Shown piece by piece: positions 41,792 through 51,502 of a stretch of 57,335 bases of DNA. Position 1 is the stretch's first letter; each line of letters starts with the position of its first letter. The notes under the pieces are model-generated. The model did no database searches. It saw only the letters and a program-made list of their open reading frames with translations, and was not told the origin of the DNA. This DNA is from Gammaproteobacteria bacterium (GTDB lineage Bacteria > Pseudomonadota > Gammaproteobacteria > Steroidobacterales > Steroidobacteraceae). Both the position numbers and the translations under genes were made by a program. The stretch lies in NCBI GenBank assembly GCA_028870635.1, contig JAGWPE010000241.1, positions 1-57,335 on the forward strand, given 5' to 3'.

Positions 41792-42799
41792 ATGAGCAGC
41801 GCCCGGCGCAGTGACTTCGACGTAACCAATTCCGTCCAGGTGAGCTCCCCGGAGGCGGTGCTGCGCGCCGTCGAGGCGCTCTACCGGCCCACCTGGCCGG
41901 ACGCGCCCCTGGAGCCCTTGCGCCGGTCCTTCCGCCACTTCGGGGCGCTGTTCGCGGGCGAAGTCCCCGGCTTCCATGGCGTGGACACCGTCTACCACGA
42001 CCGACAGCACACGCTGGACATCACCCTGGCTCTGGCGCGGCTGCTCGTCGGCTATGAGCGCCAGGCGCCCGAGGCTCAGCGCCTGGGGGGTGAGCGGGCG
42101 GTGGCGGGCCTCATCACCGGCCTTTTCCATGACGTCGGGTATCTGCGCCGCGCCGACGATCAGGACTCGCGCAATGGCGCGGAATTCACCCGCATCCACG
42201 TCAGCCGCGGCTCCCGTTTTCTGGAGGAATTCCTGCCCGAGGTCGGGCTCGCTCCCTGGGCGCCGGTCGCGCGCGAGATCATCCACTTCACCGGCTACGA
42301 GCTGCCCTTCGCCGAGATCGAGGCGCGGGTGCCCGATCCTCGCGACATCATGGTGGGCCACCTCCTCGGCACCGCCGACATGATCGCCCAGATGGCCGAC
42401 CGCTGTTACCTCGAGAAGTGCCGCGACCGGCTGTACGCGGAATTCGTCCTCGGGGGAGTCGCCCTGCCGATCGCCGCCAATGGCGGCCGCCAGGTGAAGT
42501 ACGCCTCGGGCCTGGACCTGCTGCGCCAGACCCCGGACTTCGTGGCGGAAGTGCGCGAGAAGCGCCTGGACGGGGAGTTCGGCTCCGCCTATCGCTACCT
42601 CGAGATCCTCTATGGCGGCAGAAATCCCTACATGGAAGCCATCGACCGCAACGTCGATTATCTGCGCCAGGTGCTGCGCAGCGAGAACTGGCGGCTGCTG
42701 CGGCGCAAGCCGCCGATCTTTTCAGCGGTATCCGACCCCATGTCCACCATGCGCGGGCTGATGGTGGGCTACATAAAGAAAGTGTGGTCGGGGTATTAG
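41792..42799 (+). CDS. HD-domain phosphohydrolase-like protein
   Basis: 335 residues from ATG at 41792. Metal-binding motifs are YHDRQHTLDITLALARLL, GLFHDVGYLRRADD (HD) and ARE-IIHFTGYE, with a further Asp in LLGTADMIAQMADR. This is the HD fold of cyclic-nucleotide and nucleotide phosphohydrolases. The exact substrate cannot be told; it lacks the HD-GYP signature. The GGDEF-EAL gene follows 62 bp downstream, which makes a second-messenger role possible. Confidence 0.75.
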   Translation: MSSARRSDFDVTNSVQVSSPEAVLRAVEALYRPTWPDAPLEPLRRSFRHFGALFAGEVPGFHGVDTVYHDRQHTLDITLALARLLVGYERQAPEAQRLGGERAVAGLITGLFHDVGYLRRADDQDSRNGAEFTRIHVSRGSRFLEEFLPEVGLAPWAPVAREIIHFTGYELPFAEIEARVPDPRDIMVGHLLGTADMIAQMADRCYLEKCRDRLYAEFVLGGVALPIAANGGRQVKYASGLDLLRQTPDFVAEVREKRLDGEFGSAYRYLEILYGGRNPYMEAIDRNVDYLRQVLRSENWRLLRRKPPIFSAVSDPMSTMRGLMVGYIKKVWSGY

Positions 42800-42861
42800 T
42801 GATGGTTTAAGCCAGGGGCGGCGGTTAATATCAGGGGCTGATCAGAGCGATTAGCCCCCTT

Positions 42862-44934
42862 TTGACCGCTGCCAACCTCAAGCTGAAGTACGCGAGCGCC
42901 GCATTTGCGGTCGTGCTGCTTGCGACCGCGGCCGTCATCGGATTCTTCGTCTGGCGGCACCCGCCCGATACGCTCACCGTTCAGGGGGTCAGCGGGCTCG
43001 CGCTGCTCGGTAGTCTCGCCGCGGCGGTGATCGCGTGGCGGGCGGCGCGCGGCATCCAGTCCTCGACGGCGGCGCTCATCCGCAGCGCCGATCGCGTCGG
43101 GCAGGGCGATTACACCCGGCAGATCGAGGTGCGCCGCAGCGACATCATCGGCGAGCTGGAGCAGGCGCTCGAGCGCATGCGCTCGCGGCTGCGCCAGTCG
43201 ACCATCCACAAGAATTACCTGCACAATGTCCTCAACAGCATGACGGACGCCGTGTTCGTCACCTCTCCCGACGGCGTGGTGAAGGTGGCCAACTCCTCGG
43301 CCTGCAAGCTCCTCGGCTACGGCGAGGAGGAGATCCTGGGGCGAAGCATCATCGCGCTCCTGGATGAGCGCGAGCGCGAAGGCTTCGACCTGCTGGAGGC
43401 CGCGCAGGAGACGCGGGAGACCGTGGTGCGGACACGGGCCGGCCAGACGATCCCGGTGTCGCTCACCGGCTCGCGGATAGAAAGCGCCGACCCGCAATTC
43501 CAGGGCAACATCTTCGTCGCGCGCAACATCACCGACCGCAAGCGCGCGGAGCGGCGCATCCGCTATCTCGCCCGCTACGATGCGCTCACCAAGGTTCCCA
43601 ACCGCATGCAGTTCCATCACGTGCTGCAGCAGACCATCGCGCGCGGTCTGCGCAGCGGGCAGGCGGTGGCTCTCCTGTACCTCGACATCGACCGGTTCAA
43701 GGAGGTCAACGATACCTTCGGTCACGGGGCCGGCGATCGCGTGCTCGAGGTGCTGGCGGAGCGGCTGACCGGGGCGCTGCCGAAGGGCGCGCTGCTCGGA
43801 CGTCTCGCGGGCGACGAGTTCGCCTTGGTGCTCGACGGCCTCCCGGCGGAAGCCGACAACCGCGGTCCGATCGCGCACCTCGCGCGCGCTGTGCTCACGG
43901 AGGTGAGCCGTGCGTTCCAGTTGAATCAGCACGAAGTGTTTCTCACGGCGAGCATCGGCATCGCCTTCTGCCCGCGGGATGCGGAGAACGTCATCGACCT
44001 CATCCGCAACGCCGATGCGGCGATGTACTACTCGAAGCAGAACGGCGGCAATACCTTCGCCTTCTACTCCCCCGAAATGAACGCCGCGGCCGTCGAGCGG
44101 CTGATCCTGAAGAGCAAGCTGCGCCGCGCGCTCGAGCGCGACGAGCTCGTGATCCGCTACCAGCCCAAGGTGGATCTGGCCAACGGCCGCATCATCGGCG
44201 CCGAGGCGCTGCTGCGCTGGCGTCTGCCGGGACACGGCGACATCCCGCCGTCGCAGTTCATCCCGCTCGCGGAGGAAACCAACCTCATTCTCGACATCGG
44301 CGAGTGGGTGTTGAATCGCGTCTGCATGGATTACCGGCAGATGCAGGCCGAGATCGGCGATCCGGGCCGCATCTCGCTCAACCTCTCGCTGAAGCAGCTG
44401 CGCCAGGCGAGCTTCATCCTGCGCTGCCGCTCGGTGTTCCGCCGGCACGGCGTCTCGCCGACTGCCTTCGAGCTCGAGATCACCGAGACCACGCTGATGG
44501 CGGACGCCAAGCGGACATTGCGCCTGCTCGATGAGCTTTACGCGATGGGCCTGCACCTGTCGATCGATGACTTCGGCACGGGGTATTCCTCCCTCTCCGC
44601 CCTGCAGCAGTTTCCCATCGACACGCTCAAGATCGACCAGTCCTTCGTCCGCGACGTTGGCGACAACGCCGGCAACGCCACCCTGGTGCGCACGATCATC
44701 GAGATGGGGCGCAACCTGGAGATCGACGTCATCGCCGAGGGCGTCGAGTCGGTCAGCCAGCTCGAATTCCTGCGCCGCAACGGCTGTCATTTCGGGCAGG
44801 GAAGATTGTTCGGCGAGCCGCTGAAGGCCGAGGAGCTGCTCGGCCTGCTGCAGCGCCAGGCGTCCTCAGGCCCGGCTTTCAGGCGCTATGTGCAGGATTC
44901 CGCCGCGCTCGTCGTTGGCAAGCCCGGTGCCTGA
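42862..44934 (+). CDS. Membrane PAS-GGDEF-EAL protein (c-di-GMP turnover)
   Basis: 690 residues from a TTG start. Two N-terminal transmembrane helices, a HAMP-like segment (ADRVGQGDYTRQIEVRRSDI) and a PAS domain (MTDAVFVTSPDGVVKVANSS) precede a GGDEF domain with the variant GRLAGDEFALVL. No RxxD inhibitory site is seen upstream of it. The EAL domain is complete: GAEALLRW, ITETTLMADA, DDFGTGYSSL, IDQSFV and AEGVES. Phosphodiesterase activity is expected. Cyclase activity is possible, since AGDEF variants can be active. Confidence 0.92.
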   Translation: MTAANLKLKYASAAFAVVLLATAAVIGFFVWRHPPDTLTVQGVSGLALLGSLAAAVIAWRAARGIQSSTAALIRSADRVGQGDYTRQIEVRRSDIIGELEQALERMRSRLRQSTIHKNYLHNVLNSMTDAVFVTSPDGVVKVANSSACKLLGYGEEEILGRSIIALLDEREREGFDLLEAAQETRETVVRTRAGQTIPVSLTGSRIESADPQFQGNIFVARNITDRKRAERRIRYLARYDALTKVPNRMQFHHVLQQTIARGLRSGQAVALLYLDIDRFKEVNDTFGHGAGDRVLEVLAERLTGALPKGALLGRLAGDEFALVLDGLPAEADNRGPIAHLARAVLTEVSRAFQLNQHEVFLTASIGIAFCPRDAENVIDLIRNADAAMYYSKQNGGNTFAFYSPEMNAAAVERLILKSKLRRALERDELVIRYQPKVDLANGRIIGAEALLRWRLPGHGDIPPSQFIPLAEETNLILDIGEWVLNRVCMDYRQMQAEIGDPGRISLNLSLKQLRQASFILRCRSVFRRHGVSPTAFELEITETTLMADAKRTLRLLDELYAMGLHLSIDDFGTGYSSLSALQQFPIDTLKIDQSFVRDVGDNAGNATLVRTIIEMGRNLEIDVIAEGVESVSQLEFLRRNGCHFGQGRLFGEPLKAEELLGLLQRQASSGPAFRRYVQDSAALVVGKPGA

Positions 44935-45006
44935 CGCACCCAGGCCCGGATGGCCCTGATGCGCGCCCGATGACGGCGGCTTCGCGCGCTCGCTGACGGC
45001 CGCTCC

Positions 45007-46941
45007 ATGCTCACGCTCTCTGACGTCCGCCTGCGGCGCGGACCGCAGATTCTCATCGACGCCGCGACCTGCAGCGTCTTTCGCGGCGAAAAAGCGGGCA
45101 TCGTCGGCCGCAACGGCTGCGGCAAGTCGACTCTGCTGGCGTTGATCCGCGGCGATCTCACACCCGATGCGGGGGAATACCGTGCGCCGCCCGGTCTCGC
45201 CATTGCGTCCGTCGCGCAGGAGCTGCCGGAGACCGATGCAACGCTCGGCGACTACATCCGCGGCGGGGATCTGGAGCTTGCGCAGCTCGAGCGGCGGATC
45301 GAGGAGATGCACGACGTCGCGGTGAGCGATGCGGCGGAGCGCACAGCCGACGGCGCGCGCGTGGCAATGCTGCACGCGGAGTACGACCGCTTGGGCGGCT
45401 ATGCCGCGCGCAGCCGCGCCGGCCAGCTTGCCGCGGGCCTCGGCTTCGCGCCGGATGATCTGCAGCGTCCCGTGCGCCGGTTCTCCGGCGGTTTGCAGAT
45501 GCGCGCCAACCTCGCCCGCGCGCTGATGCGCCGTTCCGACGTGCTGCTGCTCGATGAGCCTACGAACCACCTCGATCTCGACGCGGTGCTGTGGCTCGAG
45601 AGCTGGCTGCAGAGTTATCCCGGCACGCTGCTGCTCGTCTCTCATGACCGCGAATTCCTGGATGGCGTCGTCGGGCGCATCCTGCACATAGAGGGGGGCC
45701 AGCTGCGCGGCTACGCGGGGAACTACAGCGCGTTCGAGATGCAGCGCGCGGCGGAGGCCGAGCGTACGCAGGCGATGCTGGCGAGTCAGCAGCGCGAGCG
45801 CGCGCGAGTGGAGAGCTTCGTCACTCGCTTTCGCGCGCAGGCCAGCAAAGCGCGCCAGGTGCAGAGCCGCCTGAAATGGCTGGCTCGCCTGCCGCAGATT
45901 GCGCCTCTGCACCTCGAGGAGGGCTTCGGCTGGGAATTCGCGGCGCCGGTGAAGTTGCCCAGGCCTCTGCTGACGCTCGAGCACGTTGCGGCCGGATACG
46001 GTGACCGCCGCGTACTGCAGGACGTATCGGTGAGTGTCAGTCCCGGCGATCGCATAGGCATTCTCGGCCGCAACGGCGCCGGCAAATCGACGCTGATGCG
46101 GGTACTGGCCGCACAGCTGCAGCCGCTGGGCGGCGGAATGGAAACCGCGCCCGAGGTCGCGACGGGGTTCTTCGCGCAGCTCGAGCTCGAGCATCTCGAT
46201 GCGGACGGCACCGCACTAGCCGAGCTCGAGCGCCGCGGCGGCCCCGACCAGCAGCGCTGGAGCGAGCTCGACCGGCGCAATCACCTCGGCCGCTTCGGCT
46301 TCCGCGGCGAGCGCGTGTTCGAGCCGACACGCCAGTTCTCGGGCGGCGAGCGCGCGCGGCTCGCACTTGCCATACTCGTCGCGCGCAAGCCGAACCTGCT
46401 GCTGCTGGACGAGCCTACCAACCATCTGGATCTCGACATGCGCCACGCGCTGCTCATGGCGTTACAGGACTTCGCCGGCGCGGTGGTGATCGTGTCGCAT
46501 GATCGCGCGCTGTTGCGCGGCGCGTGCGACCGGTTTCTTCTGGTGGCCAATGGCGCCGTAGTGCCCTTCGACGGCGATCTCGAGGACTATGCCGCCTGGC
46601 TCGCGCGCGGCGCCGGCTCTCCTCGGGCGGCAGACTCCGAGAGCTCAGGGGCATCGGCAACCCCCTCTCGCCGCGAGCAGCGCCGCCTCGAGGCGCAGGT
46701 GCGCAACCGCCTCACCCCTCTGCGCGCCGAGCAGCGCGAGCTCGAGACTCAGCTCGAGCGGTTGCTGGCCGAGCGGCGGGAGATCGAGTCGGGTCTCGCC
46801 GATCCGGCGACCTACGCGGCCGCGACTGTCGAGGAGCAGCGGCGCCTGAGCGCCCGTCACGGCGAGCTGTCGCGGCAGATCTGCGCTCTCGAGGAGCGCT
46901 GGCTCGAAGTCGCCTCGAAGCTGGAAGCGGCTGGACAATAG
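45007..46941 (+). CDS. ABC-F family ATPase (YheS-like)
   Basis: 644 residues with two ABC domains. Domain 1 has GRNGCGKST, RRFSGGLQMRANLARAL and LLLDEPTNHLDLDAV; domain 2 has GRNGAGKST, RQFSGGERARLALAIL and LLLDEPTNHLDLDMR. A charged arm joins them (FVTRFRAQASKARQVQSRLK) and a coiled-coil tail follows an Arg/Glu-rich stretch. No transmembrane part is present. ABC-F proteins act on translating ribosomes. The arm and tail fit the YheS group better than EttA. Confidence 0.9.
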   Translation: MLTLSDVRLRRGPQILIDAATCSVFRGEKAGIVGRNGCGKSTLLALIRGDLTPDAGEYRAPPGLAIASVAQELPETDATLGDYIRGGDLELAQLERRIEEMHDVAVSDAAERTADGARVAMLHAEYDRLGGYAARSRAGQLAAGLGFAPDDLQRPVRRFSGGLQMRANLARALMRRSDVLLLDEPTNHLDLDAVLWLESWLQSYPGTLLLVSHDREFLDGVVGRILHIEGGQLRGYAGNYSAFEMQRAAEAERTQAMLASQQRERARVESFVTRFRAQASKARQVQSRLKWLARLPQIAPLHLEEGFGWEFAAPVKLPRPLLTLEHVAAGYGDRRVLQDVSVSVSPGDRIGILGRNGAGKSTLMRVLAAQLQPLGGGMETAPEVATGFFAQLELEHLDADGTALAELERRGGPDQQRWSELDRRNHLGRFGFRGERVFEPTRQFSGGERARLALAILVARKPNLLLLDEPTNHLDLDMRHALLMALQDFAGAVVIVSHDRALLRGACDRFLLVANGAVVPFDGDLEDYAAWLARGAGSPRAADSESSGASATPSRREQRRLEAQVRNRLTPLRAEQRELETQLERLLAERREIESGLADPATYAAATVEEQRRLSARHGELSRQICALEERWLEVASKLEAAGQ

Positions 46942-47033
46942 GGCCGAGCCGCGCGGGTAACCGCCATTTCTATACGATTACCCCAGTTTCTCGGGGGACC
47001 GGACGCGAAGAGGCGCCGATAAGCTCCCGGCGC

Positions 47034-48152
47034 ATGAGCCTTGCGATGGTTGGCGCAAAGCTGGTGCGCAGTCCCGGACTCACCGGCGATCATGTTCGGA
47101 CTCTCCTGGCGGCGGCGGAGGGTGACCGGGAGAGGATCTGTCAGCCGGAAATCCTCGCTCGCGTGAATTTGCCGCCGGCGGCGCGCGAGTTCCTGCTGCG
47201 TCCCGATCGGGAGGCGCTTGCGGCCGATCTCGAATGGCTGCGCACGAGCGGTGCGCGGCTGCTCTTGTGGGGGGATGCCGACTATCCGCAGCCGTTGGCG
47301 GCGATAGCGGGCGCACCTGCGGCGATTTACGTGACCGGGAATGCCGCGGCACTGAGCATGCCGCAGCTTGCGATGGTCGGGGCCCGCAGGGCTTCGCCGT
47401 TGGGACGCGCGATCGCCCGGGAGCTCGCCGGCGCGTTGGCGCAGGCGGGCCTCACCATCACCAGCGGCCTGGCAGCCGGGATCGATGCGGCGAGCCACGA
47501 AGGGGCGCTGGGCGCGGGCGGGCATACCGTGGCGGTGCTTGGCGCCGGACTCGATCGCATCTATCCGGCCGAGAATGCCGGCTTGGCGGCGCGCATCCAG
47601 GCGGCAGGGGCGCTGGTCTCGGAGTTCCCCCCGGGGACGAGACCGCAACGGCGGCACTTTCCGCGCCGCAACCGCATCATCAGCGGCCTCGCGCTCGGAA
47701 CGCTCGTGGTCGAGGCCGCCCAGCGCAGCGGGTCCCTCATCACCGCCGACCGGGCGTTGGAGCAGGGGAGAGAGGTCTTCGCGGTGCCCGGCTCGATCCG
47801 CAGTCCGCTCTCCTGGGGATGCCACCGGCTGATCCGCGAAGGGGCGCACCTCGTCGAAGGCGCGCCGGATGTCCTGGCTGAAATCCAATTTAATTTTATA
47901 AATCAAAGACTTAGAAGTACGGGTCGGGGTGGCCGGGAAGGCCGCGGAGCGCCCCCCGCCGGCGGCGCCCCATTGGACAAGGAGTATGAAATGCTGTTAG
48001 ATGCGCTCGGTTTCGAACCCGCGACCATCGATGCGCTCATGGCCCGCTCAGGCTTGTCCGGCGAGTCGATCGCCTCGATGTTGCTGATTCTCGAGCTTGA
48101 AGGGCGCATCGCGCCGTATCCCGGCGGCCTTTACGGCCGACTATCCAAATGA
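47034..48152 (+). CDS. dprA: DNA-processing protein DprA (Smf)
   Basis: 372 residues from ATG at 47034. The Rossmann-like core has LAMVGARRASPLGRAIAREL, ITSGLAAGIDAASHEGALGA, FPRRNRIISGLALGTLVVEA and GSLITADRALEQGREVFAVP. A C-terminal winged-helix domain is present. DprA loads RecA on incoming single-stranded DNA during transformation. It overlaps smg by ATGA. A short AT-rich patch (FNFINQ codons near 47890) stands out against the GC-rich background. Confidence 0.95.
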   Translation: MSLAMVGAKLVRSPGLTGDHVRTLLAAAEGDRERICQPEILARVNLPPAAREFLLRPDREALAADLEWLRTSGARLLLWGDADYPQPLAAIAGAPAAIYVTGNAAALSMPQLAMVGARRASPLGRAIARELAGALAQAGLTITSGLAAGIDAASHEGALGAGGHTVAVLGAGLDRIYPAENAGLAARIQAAGALVSEFPPGTRPQRRHFPRRNRIISGLALGTLVVEAAQRSGSLITADRALEQGREVFAVPGSIRSPLSWGCHRLIREGAHLVEGAPDVLAEIQFNFINQRLRSTGRGGREGRGAPPAGGAPLDKEYEMLLDALGFEPATIDALMARSGLSGESIASMLLILELEGRIAPYPGGLYGRLSK

Positions 48153-48637
48153 CCACCGGCAGTGTTCTGAAAGTGCTGATTTACGTTTACGACCACTACA
48201 TGCTGGCCGATCCGGCGGAAGTGCCGGAGCGGCACCACATGCTCGAGGACCTGCAGAAGCGAGGCTTCTCGGTGAGTGAGGTCGTGCACGCGATGGAATG
48301 GCTGTCGGCGCTGGTTGCTGACCAGCGGGCCTCGCCCGGACCGGCGGACATGGAGCCCGCTCCCGGGGCGTTGCGCCTCTTCGCCGATGGCGAGCTGTCG
48401 CGTCTGTCGGCCGACTGCCGCGCCTTCCTCATGCTGATGGACTGCCAGCACGTACTCACTGCCCGGCAGCGGGAGCTCGTCATCGAGCGCGCACTGGCTC
48501 TGGACGTCGATGAGATCGACGTCGAGCAGCTGAAGTGGGTCGTGCTCCTCGTCCTCTCCAGCCACCCCGGGCAGGAGCTGGCGTTCGCCCGCTTCGAGAG
48601 CGTCATGTCGGCGGACGCCGGCACCGTCCGGCACTGA
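48149..48637 (+). CDS. smg: Smg family protein (DUF494)
   Basis: 162 residues, beginning VLKVLIYVYDHYMLADPAEV and containing LEDLQKRGFSVSEVVHAMEW and MDCQHVLTARQRELVIERAL, typical for Smg. Its function is unknown, but it is regularly encoded between dprA and topA, as here. It overlaps dprA by 4 bp and ends 24 bp before topA. Confidence 0.93.
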   Translation: MTTGSVLKVLIYVYDHYMLADPAEVPERHHMLEDLQKRGFSVSEVVHAMEWLSALVADQRASPGPADMEPAPGALRLFADGELSRLSADCRAFLMLMDCQHVLTARQRELVIERALALDVDEIDVEQLKWVVLLVLSSHPGQELAFARFESVMSADAGTVRH

Positions 48638-48661
48638 TCCAGCCGAAGGACTCGCTGCTAC

Positions 48662-51319
48662 ATGGCTGACAATCTGGTCGTGGTCGAGTCGCCCGCCAAG
48701 GCGAAGACGATCAAGAAGTACCTGGGCAAGGACTTCGAAGTCCTGGCCTCCTACGGCCACGTTCGCGACCTCGTGCCGAAGGAGGGCGCGGTCGATACCG
48801 AGCGCGGCTACGCGATGCGTTACCAGGTGCTCGAGAAGAACGAGCGTCACATCGAGAGCATCGCCCGCGGGCTCGCGAAGTCGAAGGCGCTCTACCTCGC
48901 CACGGACCCTGACCGCGAGGGTGAGGCGATCGCCTGGCACCTGAAGGAGATTCTCAAGTCGCGCGGCGAGCTCGACGGCAAGGCGGTGCACCGCGTGGTC
49001 TTCTACGAGATCACGCGCAACGCGATCCGTGAGGCGGTGGCGCAGCCCCGCGACCTGTCGCTCGACCTGGTCAACGCGCAGCAGGCGCGCCGGGCGCTCG
49101 ACTACCTGGTCGGCTTCAACCTCTCGCCGCTGTTGTGGAAAAAGGTGCGGCGCGGCCTCTCGGCGGGCCGGGTGCAGAGTCCGGCACTGCGCATGATCTG
49201 CGAGCGCGAGGCGGAGATCGCGGCGTTCGTCGCCCAGGAGTACTGGACTTTGGAAGGGTCGGGCACGCACGCCTCGCCGCCCTTCCCGCTGAAGCTCACC
49301 GAGTACACCGGGAAGAAAGTCGAGCAGTTCTCTTTCACCAACGAGACGCAAGCCCGCGAGGTCGAGCGCACCCTCCAGGAGGCGGCGCGTGCCGCCGCCG
49401 GCGGCCGAACCCCCGGCCAACTGCGCGTCGTCGCGGTGGAGCGCAAGCAGCGGCGGCGCACGCCGGCGCCTCCCTTCACCACCTCGACGCTGCAACAGGA
49501 GGCGGCTCGCAAGCTCGGGTACAACGCCCGGCGCACGATGCGCCTCGCGCAACAGCTGTACGAAGGCGTCGATCTTGGTGAGGGCAATGTCGGCCTCATC
49601 ACCTACATGCGCACGGATTCCGTCTCGCTCGCGGCGGAGGCGGTCCGGGAGATCCGCGAGGTGGCCGGGCGTCTCTATGGCAACGACGAGGTCGCCGAAG
49701 AGCCGCGTGTCTACAAGACGAAATCGAAGAACGCGCAGGAAGCCCACGAGGCGATCCGGCCGACGTCGGCTGCCATCACACCGGGCGATGTCGAGGGCAA
49801 GATCGACGGTGACCTCTACAAGCTCTACGCGCTCGTATGGAAGCGCGCCGTGGCCTCGCAGATGGCACAGGCGATCTTCGACACGGTAGCGGTCGATATG
49901 CTCGCAGGGCCGGACGGTCCCGAGCGCCACGTGCTGCGCGCGAACGGCTCCACGCTGGTCAAGCCGGGATTCATCGCCGTTTACCAGGAGGGGGCCGACG
50001 ACGTTAAGTCGGACGAAGATGACCACGTGCTGCCCCCGTTGCAGGAGGGCGATCTCATCGACCTCGTCACGCTGCATGCGGATCAGCACTTCACGGAGCC
50101 GCCGCCCCGCTACAGCGAGGCCTCTCTGGTGAAGGCGCTGGAGGAGCACGGCATTGGCCGTCCTTCGACGTATGCAACCATCATCTCGACACTCCAGGAC
50201 CGGGAGTACGTCGAGATGGACAACCGCCGCTTCGTGCCGACCGACATCGGCAAGATCGTGAACCGCTTTCTGACGGACCACTTCCATCGCTACGTGGAGT
50301 ACGGCTTCACCGCGGCGATGGAGGACGAGCTCGATGCGATATCCCGCGGCGAGGAGGAGTGGACCCAGCCGCTCGACAAGTTCTGGAAGCCCTTCATCCG
50401 CCAGGTCGAGCAGATCGAGAAGAACGTCTCGCGCGAGGAAGTCGCGCAGGCGCGGGAGCTCGGCAAGGATCCGGCGACCGGCAAGCCGGTCACCGTGCGG
50501 ATGGGGCGCTACGGCCCGTTCGTGCAGATCGGTACCAAGGACGATGTCGAGAAGCCGCGCTTCGCCGGGCTGCGGCCCGGGCAGAAGATGGACGCCATCA
50601 ACCTCGCCGATGCGATGGAGCTCTTCAAGCTGCCGCGCGCGCTCGGCCAGACCGCCGAAGGCGAGCCGGTCGTTGCCAACATCGGGCGCTTCGGCCCGTA
50701 CGTGAAGTACGGCAGCAAGTATGTATCGCTGAAGGACGATGATCCTTACACAGTGACGTTGGAGCGGGCGCTCGAGGTCATACGCCTGAAGCAGGAGGCG
50801 GACGCCAATCGCCTCATCGCCGACTTCGCCGTGGACAGCATCCAGGTGTTGAATGGCCGCTACGGCCCGTACATCACCGACGGCAAGAAAAACGCCAAGG
50901 TGCCGAAGGACCGGGAGCCGAAATCGCTGACGCTGGAGGAGTGCCGCACCCTTCTGGCGCAGGCGCCGGAACGGGGCAAAGGCAGGTTCGGGCGTGGCAG
51001 GCGAGGCGCGGCGGCGCGCGGCGCCGGCGCACCGGCCGCGCCCGCTCCGCAAGCAAGCTCTACTGCGGGCGCAGCGCGCACATCGGCTCGCGCGAGGCCG
51101 TCACGCGCTCGTCCACCGGCGCCCGCCGCCCGCCGCCCGGAAGCCGCTCACGCGGCGGCGCCACGCCGCGCCAGGCCCTCCGCCGCAAAAACCAACGGCT
51201 CCAACGGTGAGGCCGTCAGACGCCGCGCCGCTACCGCGAAGAAACCCACGAAGGGCAAGCCGGTCGCGCGCAAAGCGCCCCGCAACCCCCCCCCGGCCCG
51301 CACCCGCAGCGCGAAATAA
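48662..51319 (+). CDS. topA: DNA topoisomerase I
   Basis: 885 residues. The Toprim domain has VVESPAKAKTIKKYLGKDFE and LATDPDREGEAIAWHL, and the catalytic Tyr is in GLITYMRTDSV. Three Toprim C-terminal repeats occur at ~605-760 (VRMGRYGPFVQIG, IGRFGPYVKYG, NGRYGPYITDG). The CxxC zinc ribbons of the E. coli enzyme are absent. Instead there is a ~120-residue Ala/Arg/Lys/Pro-rich basic tail, which may bind DNA. It relaxes negative supercoils. Confidence 0.95.
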   Translation: MADNLVVVESPAKAKTIKKYLGKDFEVLASYGHVRDLVPKEGAVDTERGYAMRYQVLEKNERHIESIARGLAKSKALYLATDPDREGEAIAWHLKEILKSRGELDGKAVHRVVFYEITRNAIREAVAQPRDLSLDLVNAQQARRALDYLVGFNLSPLLWKKVRRGLSAGRVQSPALRMICEREAEIAAFVAQEYWTLEGSGTHASPPFPLKLTEYTGKKVEQFSFTNETQAREVERTLQEAARAAAGGRTPGQLRVVAVERKQRRRTPAPPFTTSTLQQEAARKLGYNARRTMRLAQQLYEGVDLGEGNVGLITYMRTDSVSLAAEAVREIREVAGRLYGNDEVAEEPRVYKTKSKNAQEAHEAIRPTSAAITPGDVEGKIDGDLYKLYALVWKRAVASQMAQAIFDTVAVDMLAGPDGPERHVLRANGSTLVKPGFIAVYQEGADDVKSDEDDHVLPPLQEGDLIDLVTLHADQHFTEPPPRYSEASLVKALEEHGIGRPSTYATIISTLQDREYVEMDNRRFVPTDIGKIVNRFLTDHFHRYVEYGFTAAMEDELDAISRGEEEWTQPLDKFWKPFIRQVEQIEKNVSREEVAQARELGKDPATGKPVTVRMGRYGPFVQIGTKDDVEKPRFAGLRPGQKMDAINLADAMELFKLPRALGQTAEGEPVVANIGRFGPYVKYGSKYVSLKDDDPYTVTLERALEVIRLKQEADANRLIADFAVDSIQVLNGRYGPYITDGKKNAKVPKDREPKSLTLEECRTLLAQAPERGKGRFGRGRRGAAARGAGAPAAPAPQASSTAGAARTSARARPSRARPPAPAARRPEAAHAAAPRRARPSAAKTNGSNGEAVRRRAATAKKPTKGKPVARKAPRNPPPARTRSAK

Positions 51320-51351
51320 CTCCGCTTCACGCTCAGGTCTTTTCTTTCTTC

Positions 51352-51500
51352 AGGCACAGGGAGGTACCCGGCCGCCGCAGGGCGAGGCGGTGTTTTCAGC
51401 GAAGCACTGCTTCGCTCCGCCGAGCGGCGTTGAGCAAAAAACCACGCTTTTTTGCTCAACGCGCCCTGGTCCGCGCAGGATGCGCGGATCCAGCGCCATC
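51352..51500 (+). repeat. Interspersed hairpin repeat, copy 4 (long form)
   Basis: AGGCACAGGGAGGTACCCGG to GCGCGGATCCAGCGCC. It contains three palindromes: GCGAAGCACTGCTTCGC, TTGAGCAAAA / TTTTGCTCAA around CCACGC, and the end pair GCGC ... GCGCGGATCCAGCGC. It separates the convergent topA and LysM genes and could end transcription from both sides. Confidence 0.78.
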
Positions 51501-51502
51501 AA

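Noticed and set aside
42796-44790. 664-codon open frame antisense to the GGDEF-EAL gene
   Set aside because: The sense strand carries complete PAS, GGDEF and EAL motifs; the antisense product is composition-biased.
48131-51052. 973-codon open frame antisense to smg and topA
   Set aside because: It mirrors topA codon by codon; GC-rich genes leave long open antisense frames. No domain is recognisable in the product.
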